Below, one piece after another: positions 1 through 5,140 of a stretch of 5,140 nucleotides of DNA. The position numbers and the translations under genes were made by a program. The stretch covers positions 1 through 5,140 of the forward strand of contig SKQX01000027.1 of assembly GCA_007118795.1 (NCBI GenBank), given 5' to 3'. The DNA is from Thermoflexales bacterium (GTDB lineage Bacteria; Chloroflexota; Anaerolineae; B4-G1). How positions within the stretch are numbered: the first letter of the stretch is position 1; every line of letters starts with the position of its first letter. The notes beneath the pieces were generated by a model. That model worked only from the letters and a program-made list of their open reading frames with translations. It did no database searches and had not been told where the DNA came from.

Positions 1-329
1 AGGATGGCGATCGCCCCTACGATGATCGTCATAACGATCAAAGTCAAGTTGATCACAGCCGACGCCAGCTGCCATGCTCCAGCGCGATCGTCGTCAGCGA
101 GATGGTCGGCGAACGTGGGGATAAAGGCCGAACCGAGGGAGCCTCCGGCGATTATCAGGAAAGCCGTCTCCGGGATGCGGCTCGCCGCCATGTAGGCATC
201 CACCTCGGCGCCGGCTCCAAACAGGACCCCGATGACCATCTGGCGCCCCAGCCCCAGGATCCGGCTGACAACGAACAGCGCCATGACCAGCCCAGCGGCC
301 CTGGCTATCTGGCGTCCGCCCCGGCTCAC
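1..329 (-). CDS. murJ: MurJ/MviN-family lipid II flippase, N-terminal 109 residues (runs off the left edge)
   Basis: Polytopic inner-membrane protein of the MOP exporter superfamily; MurJ flips undecaprenyl-linked lipid II to the outer face for peptidoglycan assembly. The visible part shows the family's N-terminal signature: SRILGLGRQ at residues 22-30, FGAGAEVDAYMAASRIPE at 37-54 and AGGSLGSAFIPTF at 61-73. Hydrophobic stretches at about 11-33, 56-72 and 88-109 fit the first three membrane helices. Arg23, Arg29 and Asp44 align by eye with E. coli Arg18, Arg24 and Asp39, but the position of essential E. coli Arg52 appears to be Phe57. The start is GTG at 329-327: the frame is open further upstream to a TAG near 467, but I see no ATG, GTG or TTG in it, so this is the first usable start. 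The Shine-Dalgarno match is weak (AGGCGG at 339-334, only 4 bases away). It lies 335 bases downstream of murA in the same direction. About three quarters of the protein is outside the window. Confidence 0.95.
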   Translation of the reverse strand, partial: MSRGGRQIARAAGLVMALFVVSRILGLGRQMVIGVLFGAGAEVDAYMAASRIPETAFLIIAGGSLGSAFIPTFADHLADDDRAGAWQLASAVINLTLIVMTIIVGAIAI

Positions 330-387
330 CTGACCGCCTGAAAGCGATTGAGGACCGGCGGACGGTGCATCGGCCCTGTCACATGAA

Positions 388-416
388 GAGAGCCGGGGTT
401 GTACACCCCGGCTCTC
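388..416 (-). repeat. Perfect 12-bp inverted repeat (strong hairpin) in the murA-murJ gap
   Basis: The arms GAGAGCCGGGGT (388-399) and ACCCCGGCTCTC (405-416) are exactly complementary around a 5-base TGTAC loop. The stem is GC-rich and would be very stable as RNA from either strand. It is not a canonical intrinsic terminator in either direction: reading leftward it is followed by TTCATGTG and reading rightward by GCCAAAAGG, neither a T-run. If transcribed with murJ it sits in the leader about 60 bases before the GTG start. It could be a Rho-independent pause or terminator without a U-tract, an mRNA processing or stability element, or a copy of a dispersed small repeat; the sequence alone does not decide. 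Confidence 0.85.
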
Positions 417-461
417 GCCAAAAGGAGGAGAAGAAGAGAAACCGTCCCTGACTGCTTCAAC

Positions 462-470
462 ATACTACCA
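462..470 (-). promoter_or_regulatory. Weak candidate promoter for murJ (extended -10 TGGTAGTAT)
   Basis: On the minus strand TGGTAGTAT resembles an extended -10 element (TGN followed by TAGTAT, four of six matches to TATAAT). The only good -35-like hexamer nearby, TTGACG at 498-493, lies 25 bases away, too far for a normal sigma-70 promoter, and the hexamer at a 17-base spacing from it (CAATCT, 475-470) matches poorly. If used, the start point near 455 would place the pyrimidine tract and the 12-bp hairpin inside the murJ leader. Confidence 0.25.
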
Positions 471-664
471 GATTGGGTGCCCGCGTGCTTGACGTCAACC
501 TTACGCTTCCCTGACGAAGATCTTCCATTCGCCGCGCCGTGGCTTCGATCGGCCGGGGCCGTGTGCCGGACAGACACCACAGGCGCAAAAGCCATACGAT
601 CGACTGTAAGGGAGTCCCACAGACGGGTGGGCCCAAGAGATAGAATCACCACCATCTGAGGGAA

Positions 665-1945
665 CTACGAAGAGATCCGCTTCACCCTGGCACCCAGTGA
701 GATCAGTTTGTCCTCGATGCGCTCATAACCCCGGTCGATCTGCTGGATATTACGAATCAGGCTCTGACCATCAGCGCATAGAGCCGCAATCAGAAGCGCC
801 ATGCCGGCCCGGATGTCCGGGCTGCTGACCTCCTCGCCGTGCAGCGGCGACGGCCCCTGAACCACACATCGATGCGGATCGCAGAGGATAATCCGGGCGC
901 CCATGGCGATCAGCTGGTCGACGAAGTAGAGGCGGCTCTCAAACATCTTCTCGTGCACCAGGACGGTTCCCTGAGCTTGAGAGGCCAATACGATGGCGAT
1001 GCTCATTAAGTCAGCGGGAAACGCGGGCCAGGGAGCATCTTTGACAGTGGGGACCGCCCCGCCCACATCCGGTGTGACCACCAGCGACTGCTCAGCGGGC
1101 ACAAACACGTCCTCCCCCCGGAACTCGAACTGAACGCCCAGGCGATCAAAGACCAGTGACACCATCTTCAGGTGTTTTGGAGCGGCTCCTTTGATCAATA
1201 GCTCGCCTCCGGTCACCGCCGCCAGGGCGATATAGCTTCCTATCTCCATATAGTCCGGCCCCACCGAGAACTCCCCACCGCCCAGGTCATCGACCCCCTG
1301 AATGGTCAGCGTGTTGGAACCGATCCCCTGGATGCGGGCACCAAACTGACAGAGCATATGGCACAGATCCTGAACATGCGGCTCGCAAGCCGCGTTCCGG
1401 ATGGTCGTTGAGCCCTCAGCAAGCACGGCAGCCATGATGGCGTTCTCCGTCCCCGTCACACTCGCCTCGTCGAGGAGAATATCCGCGCCTCGAAGACGGT
1501 CAGCCCTCAGGCTGAAAGCCTGGTCACTGTGGATCTCCGCTCCTAACGCGCCCAACGCCAGGAAGTGCGTGTCGACCCGCCGCCGTCCAATCACATCTCC
1601 ACCCGGCGGCGGCATGAACACGGCGCCAGTGCGGGCCAGCAACGGCCCGGCCAGGGTGATCGAACCTCGAATCCGACTGAACAGATCCGGGCTGAGCTCA
1701 TTGGTGCGCACTCGGCCGGCCTCAAGCCGCCAAGTATGAGGGTCCAGCTGCTCAACCTCCACGCCTATGTCAGCCAGAATCTCCGCCATCGTGCGGATAT
1801 CGCCAATGTCGGGCATATTCCGGAGCACCACCGGTTCATCGGTCAACACGCACGCGGCCAGCAGCGGCAGAGCCGCGTTCTTGTTCCCGCTGGGAACCAA
1901 CGTCCCCGAGAGCGGACGACCTCCCTCGATCAGTAGTCTGTCCAC
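665..1945 (-). CDS. murA: UDP-N-acetylglucosamine 1-carboxyvinyltransferase (MurA) with Asp at the usual catalytic Cys
   Basis: Cytoplasmic enzyme that transfers enolpyruvate from PEP to the 3'-OH of UDP-GlcNAc, the first committed step of peptidoglycan synthesis. Its 426 residues are close to the usual length of about 420 for this two-domain inside-out alpha/beta fold. Recognised motifs: SGNKNAALP with Lys22 and Asn23, IRGSITLAGPLLAR at 92-105 (Arg93 matches E. coli Arg91), the catalytic loop PPPGGDVIGRRRVDTH at 112-127, AFPADLMS at 308-315 with the general-base candidate Asp312 (E. coli Asp305), Arg338 (Arg331), DIRAG at 377-381 (Asp369-Leu370-Arg371, with Ile for Leu), and IDRGYERIEDKL at 403-414 with Arg405 (Arg397). 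The loop residue equivalent to E. coli Cys115 is Asp117 (codon GAT at 1597-1595), a form known from mycobacterial MurA and linked to fosfomycin resistance. Every other expected active-site residue I checked is present, so it should be active. The start is GTG, chosen for the GGAAGGA ribosome binding site 7 bases upstream and the motif spacing. Confidence 0.97.
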   Translation of the reverse strand: MDRLLIEGGRPLSGTLVPSGNKNAALPLLAACVLTDEPVVLRNMPDIGDIRTMAEILADIGVEVEQLDPHTWRLEAGRVRTNELSPDLFSRIRGSITLAGPLLARTGAVFMPPPGGDVIGRRRVDTHFLALGALGAEIHSDQAFSLRADRLRGADILLDEASVTGTENAIMAAVLAEGSTTIRNAACEPHVQDLCHMLCQFGARIQGIGSNTLTIQGVDDLGGGEFSVGPDYMEIGSYIALAAVTGGELLIKGAAPKHLKMVSLVFDRLGVQFEFRGEDVFVPAEQSLVVTPDVGGAVPTVKDAPWPAFPADLMSIAIVLASQAQGTVLVHEKMFESRLYFVDQLIAMGARIILCDPHRCVVQGPSPLHGEEVSSPDIRAGMALLIAALCADGQSLIRNIQQIDRGYERIEDKLISLGARVKRISS

Positions 1946-2260
1946 GTCATCGTCCTTCCGCTGCAGCGCTCAACCATCGTTCCCTGTCCCGAGCAGGTCC
2001 CCGGCAAGGCCATCCTGCAAATATCGGGCATCAGTGAACTCCGAAAAGGACCCCGTCTCTCGAGAAGATCCCGTCGGTGGCACCATTCCCCTCCCGGCCT
2101 TGCGTGCGAATGCCCCCACAGAACGGCCCGCAGAGCGGGAGATCCTCGGCCACCATTTCTCCTCGTTGGGAGCTGCTGACGTTGCCCCCACCGTCCCAGG
2201 GCTCCCAGAGCTCGCGAGTGTGAGCCGACACCTCCAGCAAACCGCCTGAGTGCCGACTTC
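1946..2260 (-). other. 315-base gap between the LCP gene and murA; possible structured murA leader, no convincing gene
   Basis: No reading frame here has a good ribosome binding site or a recognisable product; the best minus-strand candidate (2240 to 2031) would need a TTG start without a Shine-Dalgarno sequence. Several inverted repeats are visible: TGGGAGC/GCTCCCA (2167-2173 with 2201-2207), which encloses a second pair GACG/CGTC (2178-2181 with 2192-2195), and the tight hairpin CCCGC-AGA-GCGGG at 2127-2139. Two 8-base palindromes, TCTCGAGA at 2058-2065 and CTCGCGAG at 2211-2218, are also present. No hairpin has a following T-run, so I see no intrinsic terminator for the LCP gene. A weak -10-like GATATT lies at 2025-2020 without a matching -35. 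The length and the nested pairs leave room for a structured 5' leader of murA, but GC-rich sequence forms such pairs easily. Confidence 0.5.
1953..1959 (-). promoter_or_regulatory. Ribosome binding site of murA
   Basis: GGAAGGA on the minus strand, 7 bases before GTG at 1945-1943. It supports this GTG over the nearby ATG at 1950-1948, which is in another frame. Confidence 0.75.
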
Positions 2261-3664
2261 CTATTGCGGAGGCTGATAGTCGCCCCCGAGTATCAAAGAT
2301 ATGTCGTACTCTGCCGCCGAATCGGATCCTTCAACGACAGCCGAGCTCGGGAGATCCAGAAAACGAGCCACGTACTGGGCCGTGTATGTCTTGCCAGTGT
2401 GGGCGATAACCAACGACTCGCCGATGTTCTGCCGGTCGGCATTCCCGGTATGAAGCACGTGCAGATCCCGTTCACGAAGCCGCTCGGCTACCCCGACGGC
2501 TAGCCCCTCCGTGACCGTGCCATTCAGCACCTCGATCGTGGCGGCCTCCTCCTCTATCCGAGAACGTGCATCGGCCTGTTCTTCCCCAGGAGCATCCTTC
2601 GCCGTGAACATCTCGTCGCGTAACTCGCGCATCCTGTCCCGCAGCAGGATCAGCACCTCAGCTCCAGTCTCTGTGACGTACGGTATCGTGTACCGCTCGT
2701 CAATGACACCGAAGCGAATGTCGTCGGGATCCACCTGCGTCGCGAGCCGGGCCAGAGCAACCATCTGATCCAGCTGCAGATCAGTCTCCACCGAATCCTG
2801 CACCGTCCGCCACATATCCGGGGCTTGGGCGATCAGCGTGGGCAACATGCCCAGCCGAGTGACTTTCTCAAAGATCGCCCGTATGACCTTCTGCTGCCGC
2901 CTGGCGCGGTCGAAGTCCCCGCCCGAGGAGTGCCGCGTTCGAGCGAACTTCAGCGCCAACTGCCCGTCGAAATGCTGCTGACCAGCTTCAATGTGGAGGG
3001 GATCAAAACCGTATGGATCGGCGGGATCGTTGGACGGATAGGTTCGGTCGTAGATCTCCTTTTCCACGTAGATGTCGATCCCACCAATTCGATCCACTAG
3101 CTCGACAAACGCGTCGAAATCGATCCGTACGTAGAAGTGAATGGGAATGCCCAGGTTATTCTCGACGGTCTTCGCTGCGAGCGCGGGTCCTCCGCCCGGG
3201 TAGTCGTCCCTGTCACCGTAGAAATGAGCGGTGTTGATACGAGCCACCCCGTAGCCCGGTATCGGAACCCAAAGGTCCCGAGGTATGGAGAGCACCCCGC
3301 CGGTCTTCGTGACGGGATCCAGGGTTAACACCAGCATCGAATCAGTGCGAAAGGTGCCAGATTGCCCAGCGCGTCGATCGATGCCCAGAATCAGTACGTT
3401 GACCCGCTCTTTCCCTTCCCAGCTGATCTCGGGGCTGGCAAGATCGGGTGTGGGCGTATCCACAGGCAAAATGCCCACGCCAGGACTGAAACTAGGGGGA
3501 GAGCCGGAGAAAGCGATATGACGTCGCACCTGATCGAAGACAAAGATCCCCGCCAGGGCGGACACGGTGAGGAAGACCACCAGCAAGACGCCCGTCACCA
3601 GGCTCTGGAAGAACCTGCTTGAGCGCCCGATATCTTGCCCGACACCTTGGCGGTCAGTCTGCAC
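2261..3664 (-). CDS. LytR-CpsA-Psr (LCP) family cell-wall glycopolymer ligase with C-terminal LytR_C domain
   Basis: LCP proteins are membrane-anchored enzymes that work outside the cell and transfer polyprenyl-pyrophosphate-linked glycopolymers (teichoic acid, capsule, arabinogalactan in known cases) onto peptidoglycan. This 467-residue protein has a short cytoplasmic N-terminus, one membrane helix at about 21-44, a Pro/Ser-rich linker at 53-84, the LCP catalytic domain at about 86-275, a helical linker, and a LytR_C-like domain at about 376-462 starting ATIEVLNGT. Family motifs seen: VNVLILGID at 88-96, FRTDSMLVLTLDP at 105-117, LSIPRDLWVPIPG at 125-137, ARINTAHFYG at 141-150, and LKFARTRHSSGGDFDRARRQQ at 238-258. 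These hold the conserved Arg and Asp residues that bind the pyrophosphate and metal in characterised members. The start is GTG with GGAGGT 8 bases upstream. A strong promoter lies in the 142-base gap before it. The donor polymer cannot be told from sequence, so I give no gene symbol. Confidence 0.96.
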   Translation of the reverse strand: MQTDRQGVGQDIGRSSRFFQSLVTGVLLVVFLTVSALAGIFVFDQVRRHIAFSGSPPSFSPGVGILPVDTPTPDLASPEISWEGKERVNVLILGIDRRAGQSGTFRTDSMLVLTLDPVTKTGGVLSIPRDLWVPIPGYGVARINTAHFYGDRDDYPGGGPALAAKTVENNLGIPIHFYVRIDFDAFVELVDRIGGIDIYVEKEIYDRTYPSNDPADPYGFDPLHIEAGQQHFDGQLALKFARTRHSSGGDFDRARRQQKVIRAIFEKVTRLGMLPTLIAQAPDMWRTVQDSVETDLQLDQMVALARLATQVDPDDIRFGVIDERYTIPYVTETGAEVLILLRDRMRELRDEMFTAKDAPGEEQADARSRIEEEAATIEVLNGTVTEGLAVGVAERLRERDLHVLHTGNADRQNIGESLVIAHTGKTYTAQYVARFLDLPSSAVVEGSDSAAEYDISLILGGDYQPPQ

Positions 3665-3672
3665 GATCGACT

Positions 3673-3678
3673 ACCTCC
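3673..3678 (-). promoter_or_regulatory. Ribosome binding site of the LCP gene
   Basis: GGAGGT on the minus strand, 8 bases before GTG at 3664-3662. The strong match fixes the GTG start. Confidence 0.85.
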
Positions 3679-3737
3679 ACGCACCTCTCTCCCTAGCTCA
3701 CGGACGACCCAAGGCAACCCGGGCGATCCAGCATCGC

Positions 3738-3757
3738 AGCTCATCCGAAGCTCATCC
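3738..3757 (-). repeat. Two direct repeats of 9 bases, 11-base period, in the LCP leader
   Basis: On the minus strand GGATGAGCT occurs at 3757-3749 and again at 3746-3738, one helical turn apart. The copies fall at about +15 to +34 relative to the predicted start point. Their position suits a downstream operator or a leader RNA element, but two short copies can also arise by chance. Confidence 0.5.
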
Positions 3758-3777
3758 CCCGGGGAACGTCGCGGTTG

Positions 3778-3806
3778 ATTATAGCACGGGCGGGCACCGG
3801 CAGCAA
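3778..3806 (-). promoter_or_regulatory. Sigma-70-type promoter for the LCP gene (extended -10)
   Basis: On the minus strand TATAAT (3783-3778) is a perfect -10 hexamer, preceded by TGC to give the extended form TGCTATAAT. Seventeen bases upstream lies TTGCTG (3806-3801), which matches the first half of TTGACA. In this GC-rich setting the match stands out. The -35 abuts the stop codon of the upstream gene (3809-3807), so the promoter fills the gap exactly. The predicted start point is near 3771, giving a leader of about 107 bases before the LCP GTG. It suggests that the LCP gene, and perhaps murA and murJ behind it, can be transcribed separately from the propeller gene. Confidence 0.75.
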
Positions 3807-5140
3807 TCAGGGTAGCGATGCTGTGTAGAGCCGTCCTCCATCGAGCACGTAGAGCCGTCCCTCCGCTTCGTTCACGGCCAACGCCTCGAGGGCCCCGAAG
3901 CTGTCCTCAGCCCGCAACTGCGCTCTGAAGCCACCATCCGAGTCCAACTGAACCACCCGCTGATTGCCGGGATCCGCCAGGTAGACAACTTCGCCCCCCC
4001 TGGGATCCACGGTGAATGCCGTGATCTCTCCGATCTCCCCCGGCACACCCCGAATCTCAAAACCTACAGGCTCGCCTCCCAGGAACTTCTCCACCCTGCC
4101 ATCATCGTGAAGAACGTAGATGTGGCCGTCAATGGCCATCTCGACGGCCGTCTCCAGGCCTTGCTGGCCGGTGGCCAGAAAGTACGGTTCCGGAGGATGT
4201 GGATAGCCATCACCGAGCGGGCGATAGCGCCAGATCTGACCGCCCAGCTCAGCAGCCTTGTCCAGAATGTAGAACTGTCCCAGGTAGCTCCCCACCGCCA
4301 CCGGCATGGTGGGCAGCGGAGTGCTCAACGCCACCCGACTTAGATGGGCCGCTCCGCTTTCCGTCTCCCACGCCGGATCATAGCTCACCAGCCCTCCATC
4401 CTCCTCCAGGACGAGGAGCGCAGCTGCCCACCTGCCACCCTCCGCCCCGACCCAGGCGCCATCGACGAGCCGACCGATGTCTTCTCCCTCAACTCGCTGA
4501 CCGGTGCGGACCAGAACCAGGGCACCCTCACCATCCGATCCATTGAGGGAGACTCGGGCACCCCACCCGTCTCTCGAGTCGACGACGAAGAGGGCCTGAC
4601 CGCTCTGGATCAAGCGCCGTTCCCGATTGCTGGAGCCAAAATCCGCCAGCTGAGTGAGCGCTAACCGTTCCACCGAGTCGATCCGGTCGAGGGCGATCTG
4701 CACCTGATCCTGAAGCGCTCGTGCAGAGGGATCATCCGGCTGGATTCCAGCCGCGGCCTCAATCTGCTGCAGGGCCTTCTCCCAGTGCGCCCGCGCCTGT
4801 TCAGAGTCCGCTCCTGCAGCCTGTGCCAGCGCGATCTGCTCCTCAGCTCGCGTCACAACGCCATCGAAGCGCGACTGCGCTGCCAGTCGCACATAGGCCA
4901 AAACCGTAAGACCCACTACCACCAATGGGATGGCGACGGCAGCGCCCAGGGCGATGGTCCGATTCTCTCTGGGCGCCGGGCGTAGATGCTTCGGGCGAGA
5001 GCGCGCGCCTCGGACCCCGGGCAGCATACTGCGCAGGGTGACCGCCATCGCCGCGCCCCCCCACCTTCCCAGAGCCAGCAGGCCTGCCCCCAGAGCGGCA
5101 ACCCCATGCCACAGGTAACCCAGGGCTCGACCTGCGCCGC
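3807..5140 (-). CDS. Membrane-anchored protein with TPR-like helices and an NHL/beta-propeller-like C-terminal domain (N-terminus beyond the right edge)
   Basis: I do not recognise a named family. The frame is open to the right edge: 30 codons precede the ATG at 5048 and encode a continuous Gly/Ala/Leu/Trp-rich stretch (GVAALGAGLLALGRWGG), and that ATG has no ribosome binding site, so the true start is off the window. Counting from that Met, there is a basic Arg/Pro-rich segment (6-30), a clear membrane helix (31-56), a charged helical region (60-128) with a TPR-like unit (HWEKALQQIEAAAGIQPDD, 88-106), and a beta-rich domain from about 145 to the end. The latter carries repeated blade-like strands, the best being VVYLADPGNQRVVQLDSDG (354-372), very like an NHL repeat; others are IYVLHDDGRVEKF (310-322) and LYVLDGGRLY (399-408). 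The basic side lies before the helix, so the propeller should face outside. The missing N-terminal part is probably cytoplasmic; I have a vague recollection of similar Chloroflexota proteins with an N-terminal PP2C-type phosphatase, but nothing here shows it. Confidence 0.85.
   Translation of the reverse strand, partial: GAGRALGYLWHGVAALGAGLLALGRWGGAAMAVTLRSMLPGVRGARSRPKHLRPAPRENRTIALGAAVAIPLVVVGLTVLAYVRLAAQSRFDGVVTRAEEQIALAQAAGADSEQARAHWEKALQQIEAAAGIQPDDPSARALQDQVQIALDRIDSVERLALTQLADFGSSNRERRLIQSGQALFVVDSRDGWGARVSLNGSDGEGALVLVRTGQRVEGEDIGRLVDGAWVGAEGGRWAAALLVLEEDGGLVSYDPAWETESGAAHLSRVALSTPLPTMPVAVGSYLGQFYILDKAAELGGQIWRYRPLGDGYPHPPEPYFLATGQQGLETAVEMAIDGHIYVLHDDGRVEKFLGGEPVGFEIRGVPGEIGEITAFTVDPRGGEVVYLADPGNQRVVQLDSDGGFRAQLRAEDSFGALEALAVNEAEGRLYVLDGGRLYTASLP

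Larger units (their letters stand above)
330..664 (-). other. murA-murJ intergenic region (335 bases), no convincing gene
   Basis: This gap holds the 12-bp hairpin at 388-416, a purine-rich plus strand at 420-440 (pyrimidine-rich on the murJ transcript), a TTGACGTCAA palindrome at 489-498, and a weak extended -10-like TGGTAGTAT at 470-462. A small dyad at 616-631 (5-bp stem, 6-base loop, CCCAC/GTGGG) lies about 35 bases after the murA stop but lacks a T-run, so it is a poor terminator. A minus-strand frame is open across nearly the whole gap (655 to 326, 109 codons), starting 9 bases after the murA stop and ending in a GTGA overlap with the murJ start. It has no Shine-Dalgarno sequence, no recognisable motif, and third positions less GC-rich than the neighbouring genes, so I do not call it a gene. 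Confidence 0.7.

Noticed and set aside
493..498. TTGACG as the -35 of a murJ promoter
   Set aside because: The hexamer at a 17-base spacing (CAATCT) matches the -10 consensus poorly, and the better TAGTAT is 25 bases away.
616..631. CCCAC/GTGGG dyad as the murA terminator
   Set aside because: Only five base pairs and no T-run follows in the direction of transcription.
326..655. 109-codon minus-strand frame filling the murA-murJ gap as a protein-coding gene
   Set aside because: No Shine-Dalgarno sequence at its ATG, no recognisable motif, low-complexity mixture of residues, third positions less GC-biased than the true genes. Only its last part is kept as a possible leader in the findings.
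399..659. Plus-strand frame with a nearby AAAGGAGGAG
   Set aside because: The purine tract has no start codon at a suitable distance after it, and the product resembles no known protein.
2076..2084. GGTGGCACC (GGTGCCACC on the minus strand) as the core of a T-box leader
   Set aside because: The T-box core needs TGG-N-ACC in a GGGTGG-N-ACCGCG context; here extra bases interrupt it, and no Stem I, specifier loop or terminator is visible. The downstream gene is murA, not a tRNA synthetase or amino-acid gene.
1970..2240. Small minus-strand frames between the LCP gene and murA
   Set aside because: The longer one needs a TTG start without a ribosome binding site, the two overlap in different frames, and neither has a domain or a membrane segment.
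1767..2249. 160-residue plus-strand frame
   Set aside because: It is largely antisense to murA, which is secure, and shows no family motif or ribosome binding site.
1..5140. Mobile elements, CRISPR arrays, tRNA or rRNA genes, defence genes
   Set aside because: I looked for transposase or integrase motifs, regularly spaced repeats and RNA gene signatures on both strands and found none; the window looks like ordinary envelope-related chromosomal sequence.

Overview
All the genes I can support in this window lie on the minus strand, so transcription runs from right (5140) to left (1). In transcription order they are: the C-terminal part of a membrane-anchored protein with a beta-propeller-like outer domain (cut by the right edge), a LytR-CpsA-Psr (LCP) family protein, MurA (the first committed enzyme of peptidoglycan synthesis), and the N-terminus of MurJ (the lipid II flippase, cut by the left edge). 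I see no RNA genes, CRISPR arrays, insertion sequences or plus-strand genes.

The base composition is moderately GC-rich, and three of the four genes show GTG starts or an unseen start. The protein flavour suggests a Chloroflexota (Anaerolineae-like) bacterium: a MurA with GGDVIGRRR in the catalytic loop, a MurJ of the RIPE...AGGSLGSAF type, and an LCP protein with a C-terminal LytR_C domain. This assignment is inference from remembered family resemblance; no search was run.

Region by region: 1-329 is murJ (partial). 330-664 is a gap that holds a perfect 12-bp hairpin, a purine/pyrimidine strand-asymmetric tract, a palindrome and a doubtful leader reading frame that ends in a GTGA overlap with the murJ start. 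665-1945 is murA. 1946-2260 is a 315-base gap with several nested inverted repeats and no convincing gene. 2261-3664 is the LCP gene. 3665-3806 carries the best promoter in the window (extended -10 TGCTATAAT with a 17-bp spacer to TTGCTG) and a good ribosome binding site. 3807-5140 is the propeller gene.

Three of the four genes act on the cell envelope. MurA makes the precursor of UDP-MurNAc, MurJ moves the finished lipid II across the membrane, and the LCP enzyme attaches glycopolymers to the wall outside. The fourth protein has an outside-facing propeller and may belong to the same envelope theme, but only by association.

The points most worth a second look are the Cys-to-Asp change at the MurA catalytic position (predicts intrinsic fosfomycin resistance), the loss of an E. 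coli-type essential arginine in MurJ, and the hairpin/leader arrangement just before murJ. I found no clear evidence of a new multi-gene system.
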